Source of the DNA: DYJE01 sp041660385
GTDB taxonomy: Bacteria; Desulfobacterota; Desulfobacteria; Desulfobacterales; Desulfolunaceae
NCBI GenBank assembly: GCA_041660385.1
Contig: JBAZWJ010000009.1
Coordinates: forward strand, 1-64,000
Length of the DNA: 64,000 nt
Direction: 5' to 3'
The notes under the pieces are model-generated. The model made no database searches, was not told the origin of the DNA, and worked only from the letters and a program-made list of their open reading frames with translations. Both the position numbers and the translations under genes were made by a program. This document shows, one piece after another, positions 9,093 to 18,769 of the stretch; the stretch's first letter is position 1; every line of letters starts with the position of its first letter.

Positions 9093-9147
9093 GATGATTA
9101 CCAGACGGTCTGAAAAATGAATTCCAATTTTTAAAGACAAGGTTGAA

Positions 9148-9588
9148 ATGATAATCACACCCACACGTCTTTTCCGCCCGGATAAATGCAAAAAATGCGA
9201 AGGCGGGAAAACAAAATACATCACCACCACTCGCCCCCTTGAAAGCCAGGCTGGTGAAGGGGGATTTCTGGTGTGCCGGGCCTGTATGCGGGTGATTACC
9301 TCCGAAGGGGAGAAAATCGAGATGAACGGGGCTCATGCTCACGGCTTTACAAATCCCCACGGGATGTTTTTCGATGTGGGCTGTTTCAGAGCTGCGCCGG
9401 GTTGTGCCTACTCAAAACAGTCGTCCTATGAGTTCTCATGGTTTAACGGCTATGTCTGGCGGATCGCTGTATGCCGGACCTGTTTTACCCATCTGGGATG
9501 GTTGTTCACTTCCGGGGCGAGCCGGTTTAACGGCCTTATCCTGGACAAACTGTTGCCCTGGAATTTTTCCGACACCAACCCTTCCTGA
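9148..9588 (+). CDS. Bacterial CULT-domain protein (cereblon thalidomide-binding-domain homologue)
   Basis: A 146-residue single-domain protein that I identify as a CULT domain, the zinc-binding beta-fold that binds thalidomide in human cereblon. Two CxxC pairs (C43/C46 and C109/C112) fit the zinc site. Three tryptophans W98, W104 and W118 have spacings 6 and 14, the same as the cage of human cereblon (W380, W386, W400) and of the Magnetospirillum protein MsCI4 (W79, W85, W99). N69-P70 lie 29 and 28 residues before the first Trp, also as in those proteins. The contexts NPHG, WFNGYVW and HLGW match too. F96 stands where human cereblon has His378. An extra CxxC (C14/C17) is near the N-terminus. 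There is no signal peptide. The residue numbers of homologues are from memory. The natural ligand in bacteria is unknown. It sits 55 bp after ttcA. Confidence 0.85.
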   Translation: MIITPTRLFRPDKCKKCEGGKTKYITTTRPLESQAGEGGFLVCRACMRVITSEGEKIEMNGAHAHGFTNPHGMFFDVGCFRAAPGCAYSKQSSYEFSWFNGYVWRIAVCRTCFTHLGWLFTSGASRFNGLILDKLLPWNFSDTNPS

Positions 9589-9768
9589 GGATCTTTAAAA
9601 AACGATGTCCGATATTAAAGCCATCTACGAACCGGATTTTGAAACACCCCTTGAACAGCCTCTGTTTATGGTTTATCGTGCCGGTGATTGAAAAAGATAT
9701 GGATTTGGAGTCTGGGGCGTGGTGACCAGCGTGACCCACAAACTTTGACCGTAAATGTGATTGGATGT

Positions 9769-10410
9769 ATGATGAAGGCAGACCAGCGGATTGTTTTTTG
9801 TGATTTTGATGGAACCATCACCGTGGAAGACACCTTTGTGAAAGTGTGCAGACATTTTGCCGCAGATACGGTGGATCGCCTTCTTCGTGAGATATTCAAA
9901 GGAAGCTTGAGTCTGAAAGACGGAATTCGTGACATCGTGGAATCCATTCCATCAGCCAGATACCCTGAAATGCTTGATTTTGTGAACGGTACATCATTAA
10001 GACCGGGACTTGAACGCTTTCTTGATTTTCTGGAAGGAAAGAACATTCCCTTTGTGGTGATTTCCGGCGGACTCATGGGCCTCGTTCTCCGGCAACTGGG
10101 GCCGATTGCCGCACGGGCCGAGAGAATTTATGCCGCAGATGTGGACACATCAGGCGAAAACTTGCGTGTGCTTTCACCGTTTGAAGACGGTTCAGAACTG
10201 GTAAACAAGAAGAAAATCATGGCCACCTACTGTTACACGGATGCTGCGGCTTTAGGCGACGGCGTGACAGATCAGGGCATGGCCATGGAGGCGTCTATCG
10301 TGTTTGCAAGAAAGCATCTGGCGGATTTTCTAGACAAGCACGGCAAAAACTATGTGGCCTGGAATGATTTTCATGATGTGAGGGAAACGCTTGAGCGGCA
10401 GTGGGGCTGA
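9769..10410 (+). CDS. HAD superfamily IB phosphatase (MtnX/phosphoserine phosphatase-like)
   Basis: About 213 residues with the HAD motifs. Motif I is CDFDGTIT with both catalytic Asp, motif II VVISGG, and the C-terminal metal motif LGDGVTDQGMA. The layout fits subfamily IB, which contains phosphoserine phosphatase and the MtnX phosphatase of methionine salvage; MtnX is the closer feel but no other salvage genes are nearby. The reading frame is open upstream to a TTG at 9688, but that extension has no HAD character, so the ATG at 9769 is chosen; the ribosome binding site is weak. Confidence 0.7.
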   Translation: MMKADQRIVFCDFDGTITVEDTFVKVCRHFAADTVDRLLREIFKGSLSLKDGIRDIVESIPSARYPEMLDFVNGTSLRPGLERFLDFLEGKNIPFVVISGGLMGLVLRQLGPIAARAERIYAADVDTSGENLRVLSPFEDGSELVNKKKIMATYCYTDAAALGDGVTDQGMAMEASIVFARKHLADFLDKHGKNYVAWNDFHDVRETLERQWG

Positions 10411-10463
10411 TGAAGATGAAGTGTTGTTTGTGAGCACTGAAAATGCTTACATTTATTGAAAAA

Positions 10464-10499
10464 ACAAAAAAGGGTTACAGATAAAAAATCTGTAACCCA
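10464..10499 (-). terminator. Rho-independent terminator of the tRNA operon
   Basis: An 11-bp perfect stem (GGGTTACAGAT with ATCTGTAACCC, 10472-10498) followed on the minus strand by TTTTTTGTTTTTT. It ends transcription of the two tRNA genes. Confidence 0.85.
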
Positions 10500-10509
10500 T
10501 TAATATTTT

Positions 10510-10586
<77 letters not shown>

Positions 10587-10602
10587 ATGGTATGTATTTA
10601 AA

Positions 10603-10679
10603 TGGGGTGAGCGACGGGGCTCGAACCCGCGACGCCTGGAACCACAATCCAGTGCTCTACCGACTGAACTACGCTCACC
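10603..10679 (-). tRNA. tRNA-His (anticodon GTG)
   Basis: A 77-nt cloverleaf on the minus strand with anticodon loop TTGTGGT. The extra G at position -1 (10679), opposite a C discriminator, marks tRNA-His. The 3' CCA is encoded. It lies 16 bp upstream of the tRNA-Arg gene in the same transcript. Confidence 0.96.
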
Positions 10680-10699
10680 ATAACTTAAGAACACAGGCT

Positions 10700-10727
10700 T
10701 TTTAACAGATAATGGTAGCCTTGACAA
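10700..10727 (-). promoter_or_regulatory. Probable promoter of the tRNA-His/tRNA-Arg operon
   Basis: On the minus strand TTGTCA (10722-10727) is followed after 16 bp by TTAAAA (10700-10705), about 20 bp before the 5' end of tRNA-His. Position and spacing fit; the -10 box is imperfect. Confidence 0.4.
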
Positions 10728-10786
10728 GGGAATTTATCATGATTTGCAATAAGATTATTTTATCTTATACCGATTACGATCACCGG

Positions 10787-10805
10787 GGCAGGTTTGGAAC
10801 CTGCC
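10787..10805. repeat. Intergenic palindrome (REP-like), copy 2
   Basis: GGCAGGTT-TGG-AACCTGCC is a perfect 8-bp inverted repeat with a 3-nt loop in the 315-bp gap between tRNA-His and cbiB (10680-11004). The rest of that gap is AT-rich with no gene. I found no convincing cobalamin riboswitch in it. Confidence 0.45.
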
Positions 10806-11004
10806 ACTACAGTGCACCTCATCTTTAGAGCCATCTTCATTGCATAATTGAATTATACATTCGACCTCTGGTAGATTCCTTGACACATCCGGGCATTTTG
10901 ATTATCAATCATAGCTTATGGCAAGTACTATGATGATTTATGCTTTGTTTCATTCTATAAACCCTTGAAACATTGATTCACACAAACTAAGCGGAGTGGC
11001 TTTT

Positions 11005-11964
11005 ATGCTTCTTATTTCAGACTGGTATATTCTTCCTGCTGCGTTCTTATTGGACTTCCTGCTGGGTGATCCGTTGTGGCTTCCCCATCCTGTCCGGTGG
11101 ATGGGGAAGGGGATTGAAAAACTTGAACCCCGATTCAGGGAAAAGATTCGGAATACAAAATTTGCCGGGGTTTGCTTTGCGCTGATGTTGATTATTGCCA
11201 CATGGATTCTGTGCGCCTTGACCTTGATCTTGGCAACAACTATCCATCCATCTTTAGGGAAGTTGTTTGAAATTATTATTATTTATTATGCCATTTCAAC
11301 TTTCTCACTCAAAAAAGCAGCCATGGACGTTTACTATGCACTAACGGAACAAGGGCTTGATGCTGCCAAACGGAAACTCGCCCATATTGTGGGGCGTGAT
11401 GTGGAGCCTCTTGACAGGGAAGGGGTGCTGAGAGCAAGTATCGAAACTGTTGCTGAAAACCTTGTGGATGGTGTGATTTCTCCGCTTTTCTGGGCTGGTG
11501 TGGGTGGGGCGCCTTTGGCTATGGCTTTTAAGATGATCAATACACTGGATTCGATGGTGGGTTATAAAAGCGATGAATATATCGATTTTGGAAAGGCTTC
11601 GGCAAAAATAGACGATTTTGCAAATTACATCCCTGCACGACTTTCCCTACCAGTCATTTCTTTCTCGGCTTATCTGTTGAAATTGCCATGGAAAAGGGTT
11701 CTTGAAACAGGTTTAAGTGATGGTCGGAACCATACAAGTCCTAATGCGGGCTACCCTGAAGCAGCTTTTGCCGGTGCTCTGGGTGTACGTCTTGGAGGCC
11801 CAAGCCTTTATGAAGGCATCCTGGTTGATAAACCTTACATCGGTGGATCATTCGATCCGCCTGATGATAAGGATTTGAAAGAGGCCTGCCAGTTATTGGT
11901 CATTTCGTCTGTTGTGAGTATTGTCATGTCCATGACCCTCGCCCATGTGGTGAGTTTTTTATAA
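11005..11964 (+). CDS. cbiB: Adenosylcobinamide-phosphate synthase
   Basis: CbiB (CobD in aerobic nomenclature) joins the aminopropanol linker to adenosylcobyric acid at the inner membrane. The 319-residue protein shows the family's hallmarks: an N-terminal LLDFLLGDP and HPVRWMGKGI, the segment DREGVLRASIETVAENLVDG, and SDGRNHTSPNAGYPEAAFAGALGVRLGG. Several hydrophobic segments are visible (about 60-95, 170-190, 295-319). The ATG at 11005 is chosen because GGAG (10993-10996) stands 8 nt before it; a GTG at 10996 overlaps that signal. A probable cobamide-remodelling gene follows 29 bp downstream. Confidence 0.93.
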   Translation: MLLISDWYILPAAFLLDFLLGDPLWLPHPVRWMGKGIEKLEPRFREKIRNTKFAGVCFALMLIIATWILCALTLILATTIHPSLGKLFEIIIIYYAISTFSLKKAAMDVYYALTEQGLDAAKRKLAHIVGRDVEPLDREGVLRASIETVAENLVDGVISPLFWAGVGGAPLAMAFKMINTLDSMVGYKSDEYIDFGKASAKIDDFANYIPARLSLPVISFSAYLLKLPWKRVLETGLSDGRNHTSPNAGYPEAAFAGALGVRLGGPSLYEGILVDKPYIGGSFDPPDDKDLKEACQLLVISSVVSIVMSMTLAHVVSFL

Positions 11965-11993
11965 ATTATTTAAAATAGAAAGAGCGAAAAAGG

Positions 11994-12782
11994 ATGGAAA
12001 TAAAAAAACTGGGGCAGTCGTTCAAGAATTTCTATCCGTTCAGGGTAGGAACAACGTCGTTCATATACCCTGATCTTTATTCTGAAAACGTAAGAAAACT
12101 AGGGCCTTATCTTGATGAAATAGAGCTGCTTTTTTTTGAAAGCAGAGAACCCGGATGTTTTCCTTCAGAATTCGAAATCAAAGAGCTCGCCCAACTAAAA
12201 GAAGAGTTTGATCTGTCGTATAACGTTCATCTTCCCACTGACGTGGATCTGTCAACACCTGATCCCACGGACAGGGACACAGCTGTTTCCAATCTACTAA
12301 AAGTCATTGACATGACACGTCCCCTTGATCCCGTGACTTATACCCTTCATATACCCTTTGATTCGGAAAGGCCTGGAGGTGAAGCATTATGGAGGGCTTA
12401 TTCGATCAAGGGAGTCAGATCCTTGCTTGCTCATGGGATCAACCCACGGCTTATTTCAATTGAAACCCTTATGTATCCGGTGGAAATGCTGAAACCCCTT
12501 ATAGCTGAATTCGATCTTTCCATGTGTCTTGATGTGGGGCATGTGATTCTTGGTGGGGGGGATCCACTTGCGGTTTACGAAGAGTTCAAAGAACGTATTT
12601 CCATCATTCACCTTCACGCAGTCCACAAAGGTTGCGACCATGTGTCCCTTGATCTTTTCGATCCTCCCATGTTTTCTAAAATCCGTTCAATCCTTAAAGA
12701 TTTTTCAGGGACCGTGTCCGTAGAGGTGTTTTCTTTTAAAGACCTTGAACTGTCACTGAACTATTTAAGGGATGTTTTTTAA
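11994..12782 (+). CDS. cbiR: Probable cobamide-remodelling phosphodiesterase CbiR (TIM-barrel, AP endonuclease 2-like)
   Basis: A 262-residue protein of the xylose isomerase-like TIM-barrel superfamily (AP endonuclease 2 type). Metal-ligand candidates are the His in YNVHLP, the Glu in ISIETLM, the Asp and His in LDVGHV, and the His in IIHLHAVH. The N-terminal GTTSFIYPDLYSENVRKL fits the CbiR group as I remember it. CbiR, described in Akkermansia muciniphila, cuts the lower ligand from cobamides so that cobinamide phosphate can be rebuilt with another base. The gene lies 29 bp after cbiB, which would supply or use the same intermediates, and this supports the call. Without the neighbour it would only be named sugar phosphate isomerase/epimerase. 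Confidence 0.65.
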   Translation: MEIKKLGQSFKNFYPFRVGTTSFIYPDLYSENVRKLGPYLDEIELLFFESREPGCFPSEFEIKELAQLKEEFDLSYNVHLPTDVDLSTPDPTDRDTAVSNLLKVIDMTRPLDPVTYTLHIPFDSERPGGEALWRAYSIKGVRSLLAHGINPRLISIETLMYPVEMLKPLIAEFDLSMCLDVGHVILGGGDPLAVYEEFKERISIIHLHAVHKGCDHVSLDLFDPPMFSKIRSILKDFSGTVSVEVFSFKDLELSLNYLRDVF

Positions 12783-12916
12783 AGTACTTCAGATACAGAC
12801 GTAATCCTGCATTTCAAAGTGGAAACTGTCTATGAATTGTGATAAAAAGTACCTCTTGCACAAAAAATACAGGGCATTATTTTATAAAAATTGAATACCA
12901 AACATGAGGAAACGGT

Positions 12917-14617
12917 ATGACACACACGGATGCAGAGCCAGTACAAGGTTCAGATTTCATTCGAAACACCATCAAGGAAGATCTGGCTGTCAACAAGAAT
13001 GATGGACGAGTTGCCACAAGATTTCCTCCTGAACCCAATGGTTATCTTCACATCGGCCATGCCAAATCCATCTGCCTCAACTTTGGAATTGCAGAAGAAT
13101 TCGACGGTGCCACCTGCAACCTCAGGTTTGATGACACCAACCCGGTGAAAGAAGATGTGGAATATATCGACTCCATTATTGAAGATGTGACATGGCTTGG
13201 TTTTTCATGGAACGGCGAGATTCATTACGCATCTGATTACTTTGCTGCGCTTTATGATTATGCTGTTCAACTGATCAAGCAGGGAAAAGCCTATGTATGC
13301 AGTCTTTCCGCAGATGAGACCAGAGAATACCGGGGAACTCTCACCGAACCCGGAAAGGACAGCCCTTACAGAAACAGAAGTGTTGAGGAAAACCTCGATC
13401 TATTCCAACGAATGAAGAACGGTGAGTTTGATGACGGTGCTCATATTCTGAGGGCTAAAATAGACATGGCTTCTCCTAATATCAACCTGCGCGATCCGGC
13501 CATATATCGAATCAAAAAAGCCGAACACCACCGTACAGGAAGCGACTGGTGCATTTACCCCATGTACGATTACACCCATTGCATATCCGATGCAATCGAA
13601 GGAATTACCCATTCACTATGCACATTGGAATTTGAGGACCATCGCCCACTTTACGACTGGGTTCTGGATACGTTGAAGACCTCGTGTCATCCCCAGCAGA
13701 TTGAGTTCTCCAGGCTGAACCTTTCTTTTACGTTGATGAGCAAACGGAAGCTGCTTCAACTCGTTGAAGAGGGCCATGTAAAAGGATGGGACGACCCACG
13801 AATGCCTACGATTTCCGGATTAAGGCGAAGGGGCTTCACACCGGCTTCCATCAGGGATTTCTGCAAACGAATCGGAATCAGCAAAAAAGACAGTCGGATC
13901 GATATGGGTGTTCTTGAGGAATGTCTCCGGGATGACCTTAACGAAAGCGCTCTCCGGGTTATGGGTGTTTTGGAACCATTAAAAGTGGTGATCGAAAATT
14001 ATCCTGGCGATTCTGTTGAAGACATGGAACTGATGAATCACCCCTTGAAACCAGAACTGGGAACACGAAAAGTTGTTTTCTCCAATGTCATCTACATCGA
14101 ACGATCCGATTTCATGGAGGAACCGCCCAAGAAGTTTTTTCGTCTCGGGCCTGGGCGTGAGGTCCGTCTTCGTGGCGCTTACTACATCACGTGCAAAGAT
14201 GTGGTGAAAGATGCTTCAACAGGAGAAGTAACCGAGCTTGTCTGCACTTACGATCCCCAATCTAAAGGTGGAGGGACACCTGACGGTCGTAAAGTCAAAG
14301 GTACCATTCACTGGGTTTCTGCGGCTCATGTCTGCCCCGCTGAGATAAGGCTGTATGATCGTCTGTTTGTTGTAGACAATCCGGAAAAAGGTGGGGCTGA
14401 TTTCAGAGACTCCATGAATCCAAATTCTCTGAAAGTCATCCACGATGCCATGGTGGAACCGTCTCTTTCCATGGCTAAACCAGGTGAAGTATTTCAATTT
14501 GAGCGTCAGGGTTATTTCTGTGTAGAATCCAGAGATTCAAAGCCGGGATGCCTTGTGTTCAACAGAACTGTAACGTTGAAGGACACCTGGGCAAAACTCA
14601 ACCAGGAGAACAGCTGA
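12917..14617 (+). CDS. glnS: Glutaminyl-tRNA synthetase
   Basis: GlnRS charges tRNA-Gln with glutamine. The 566-residue protein has the class I signature HIGH in PPEPNGYLHIGHAKSI (about residue 40) and the KMSKS counterpart MSKRK (about residue 275). The GlnRS/GluRS catalytic domain is followed by the two beta-barrel anticodon-binding domains (about 345-560). PEPNGYLHIGH and LEFEDHRPLYDW favour GlnRS over GluRS. The stop lies 2 bp before ispF. Confidence 0.95.
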   Translation: MTHTDAEPVQGSDFIRNTIKEDLAVNKNDGRVATRFPPEPNGYLHIGHAKSICLNFGIAEEFDGATCNLRFDDTNPVKEDVEYIDSIIEDVTWLGFSWNGEIHYASDYFAALYDYAVQLIKQGKAYVCSLSADETREYRGTLTEPGKDSPYRNRSVEENLDLFQRMKNGEFDDGAHILRAKIDMASPNINLRDPAIYRIKKAEHHRTGSDWCIYPMYDYTHCISDAIEGITHSLCTLEFEDHRPLYDWVLDTLKTSCHPQQIEFSRLNLSFTLMSKRKLLQLVEEGHVKGWDDPRMPTISGLRRRGFTPASIRDFCKRIGISKKDSRIDMGVLEECLRDDLNESALRVMGVLEPLKVVIENYPGDSVEDMELMNHPLKPELGTRKVVFSNVIYIERSDFMEEPPKKFFRLGPGREVRLRGAYYITCKDVVKDASTGEVTELVCTYDPQSKGGGTPDGRKVKGTIHWVSAAHVCPAEIRLYDRLFVVDNPEKGGADFRDSMNPNSLKVIHDAMVEPSLSMAKPGEVFQFERQGYFCVESRDSKPGCLVFNRTVTLKDTWAKLNQENS

Positions 14618-14619
14618 TT

Positions 14620-15087
14620 ATGCGCGTGGGAATCGGAAACGATGTGCACAGGCTTGTAACGGGAAGGGATCTTGTGTTAGGCGGGATTAAGATTCCCTAT
14701 GAAAAAGGGCTTCTCGGGCATTCCGATGCGGACGTTCTGCTACACGCCATATGTGATGCTCTTCTTGGGGCTGCTGGACTGGGCGATATCGGTCAGCATT
14801 TTCCCGATACCGATCCTGAATTCAAGGATATTTTCAGCATTAAACTTCTTGAACGAACCCACAAGAAGATTATAGCCCAGGGTTTTACTATTGTGAACAT
14901 CGATACGACGATTTTTGCAGAAAAACCCAAACTGTCACCTTACAAAGACGCCATGCGTGAAATGATAGCCCACACGTTGAACCTCTATCCAGGTTGTGTC
15001 AACATTAAGGCCACAACCACCGAAGGTCTCGGAATGATCGGTGAAGGTGAGGGGATTGGGGCCATGTGTGTGGCATTGATCGAATAA
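14620..15087 (+). CDS. ispF: 2-C-methyl-D-erythritol 2,4-cyclodiphosphate synthase
   Basis: IspF cyclises CDP-methylerythritol phosphate in the MEP isoprenoid pathway. At 155 residues the length is standard. Zinc ligands are visible in GNDVHRL (Asp, His) and in the His of LLHAICDALLG, with LGHSDADVL and DIGQHFPDTDP conserved. The C-terminal region includes IKATTTEGLG. The ATG at 14620 follows AGGAG by about a dozen bases and gives the canonical start MRVGIGNDVH; longer in-frame extensions into glnS are rejected. cysS follows 25 bp later, an arrangement often seen in deltaproteobacteria. Confidence 0.95.
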   Translation: MRVGIGNDVHRLVTGRDLVLGGIKIPYEKGLLGHSDADVLLHAICDALLGAAGLGDIGQHFPDTDPEFKDIFSIKLLERTHKKIIAQGFTIVNIDTTIFAEKPKLSPYKDAMREMIAHTLNLYPGCVNIKATTTEGLGMIGEGEGIGAMCVALIE

Positions 15088-15112
15088 AAAAAAATTATTT
15101 TGGAAAAAAATT

Positions 15113-16570
15113 ATGACCTTGAAATTGTACAATACGCTGTCAGGAAAAAAAGAAGAGTTTGAATCCATTGAACCGGGTGAAGTCAGAATGTACGTCTGCG
15201 GTCCAACGGTATACGATTCATGCCATATTGGCCATGCCCGTTCAGTGGTGTTTTTTGATGTTGTGTACCGTTTCTTTTCCGCCATGGGTTACGATGTGAC
15301 ATACATCAGAAATTTTACCGATGTGGATGACAAGATCATCAAGCGAGCCAATGACCAGGGAGTGTCATCAGAAGAAATTTCTGAAAAATACATCAATGAG
15401 TTTTACCGTGACATGGACGCTCTTAATGTCAAGCGGGCCACCATTGAACCCCGCGCCACACAGCATATTGGGGATATTATTAACATCATCAACGTCCTTA
15501 TCGAAAAAAACATGGCCTATCCTGTGGATGGCGATGTGTATTTCAGGGTCACTGCTTTTGAAGGCTACGGTAAACTTTCGGGAAGAAAGCTTGAAGATAT
15601 GGAAGCAGGTGCAAGAATCGAAATCGATGAACGAAAGGAAAATCCTTTTGATTTCGCCTTGTGGAAAGCTGCAAAACCGGGAGAGCCCTCCTGGGAAAGC
15701 CCATGGGGGCAAGGGCGTCCTGGCTGGCACATCGAATGTTCTGCCATGAGCTGGCAACTTCTGGGTGAGTCTTTTGATATCCATGGGGGAGGGAAGGACC
15801 TTATTTTTCCCCACCATGAAAATGAAATTGCACAGTCTGAAGCGGCTTTTGGAAAATCTTTCGTTAAATACTGGCTGCATAACGGATTTGTGAACATCAA
15901 TTCTGAAAAAATGAGTAAATCCCTGGGTAACACGACTTTGATCAAGGACATACTTGAAGTATTCCATCCTGAAGCGGTGCGACTCTTCCTCCTTTCCAAT
16001 CATTACAGAAGCCCCATTGATTTCACGGATCAATCCATGAAAGAATCTTCAGGGAATCTCGACAAGCTTTACACTCTGCTTCAAAGGGTTGCCGATACTT
16101 ATGGAAATCTTGCTTTGATTCGACTTAATTCTAACAACATGTCACGCTACGGTCAGGTCTGGAAAGATTTTTTTGCAGCCATGGAAGATGACTTTAATTC
16201 AGCCAAGGGCCTTGCCGTCATGTTTGAAGCTGTACGAAAAACAAACAGACTTATGGACGAAGTGAACGACGATACGGCGTTTGATACCAAGTACCAGGTA
16301 GAGGGGCTTGCTACGGATATCGTGAAAATCGCCAACACTCTTGGTATATTAAAAGAAATTCCCATGGATTATTTTGAGAAAAAACGACAGGAAGCACTTG
16401 AAACGACGGCAGTTGATCCTGCAAAGATTGAATCGTTAATTGCCCAGCGTGCTGATGCTCGTAAATCAAAGGATTTTGCAGCAGCGGACAGGATTCGGAA
16501 AGAGCTTGAAGAAATGCGGGTTGTCACGGAAGACCGGCCGGAAGGGACGATCTGGAAGATGATGGATTAA
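15113..16570 (+). CDS. cysS: Cysteinyl-tRNA synthetase
   Basis: CysRS charges tRNA-Cys. The 485-residue protein has the class I motif HIGH in CHIGHARS (about residue 38) and KMSKS in SEKMSKSLGN (about residue 266). The zinc site that selects cysteine is visible as the early Cys in YVCGPTVYD, the Cys in WHIECSAMS, and His/Glu in HHENEIAQSE. An anticodon-binding C-terminal domain follows. It is the last gene of the glnS-ispF-cysS run; a likely terminator lies about 50 bp downstream. Confidence 0.96.
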   Translation: MTLKLYNTLSGKKEEFESIEPGEVRMYVCGPTVYDSCHIGHARSVVFFDVVYRFFSAMGYDVTYIRNFTDVDDKIIKRANDQGVSSEEISEKYINEFYRDMDALNVKRATIEPRATQHIGDIINIINVLIEKNMAYPVDGDVYFRVTAFEGYGKLSGRKLEDMEAGARIEIDERKENPFDFALWKAAKPGEPSWESPWGQGRPGWHIECSAMSWQLLGESFDIHGGGKDLIFPHHENEIAQSEAAFGKSFVKYWLHNGFVNINSEKMSKSLGNTTLIKDILEVFHPEAVRLFLLSNHYRSPIDFTDQSMKESSGNLDKLYTLLQRVADTYGNLALIRLNSNNMSRYGQVWKDFFAAMEDDFNSAKGLAVMFEAVRKTNRLMDEVNDDTAFDTKYQVEGLATDIVKIANTLGILKEIPMDYFEKKRQEALETTAVDPAKIESLIAQRADARKSKDFAAADRIRKELEEMRVVTEDRPEGTIWKMMD

Positions 16571-16620
16571 AGATGTGTAAAACCATCAATCCATTAGTCA
16601 GGAGAAGTTAATAAAAAATG

Positions 16621-16660
16621 AAAGGCAAATCTCACGGGGTTTGCCTTCGTTATTTTGTTG
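16621..16660 (+). terminator. Probable terminator after cysS
   Basis: AAGGCAAA (16622-16629) pairs with TTTGCCTT (16640-16647) around a 10-nt loop and is followed by a T-rich stretch (CGTTATTTTGTTG). The U-tract is interrupted, so strength is uncertain. Confidence 0.6.
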
Positions 16661-16722
16661 AATCGATATATAATTTAAATGCATAAACACATATATAACA
16701 ATTAAATATACTATAAATATTA

Positions 16723-18714
<1,992 letters not shown>

Positions 18715-18769
18715 TTCCAGAGTGTAACCTGTATCAACATCATCCTCAAACCATGTTCAAGATTTGTTT

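Noticed and set aside
9605..9691. 28-codon open frame between the CULT-domain gene and the HAD phosphatase gene
   Set aside because: It has an ATG and moderately protein-like composition but no clear ribosome binding site and no recognisable relation. It may be a gene remnant; too short to call.
10680..11004. Possible cobalamin riboswitch upstream of cbiB
   Set aside because: GCCACTACAG next to the palindrome recalls the B12 box, but the other conserved riboswitch segments are not visible, so the likeness is judged accidental.
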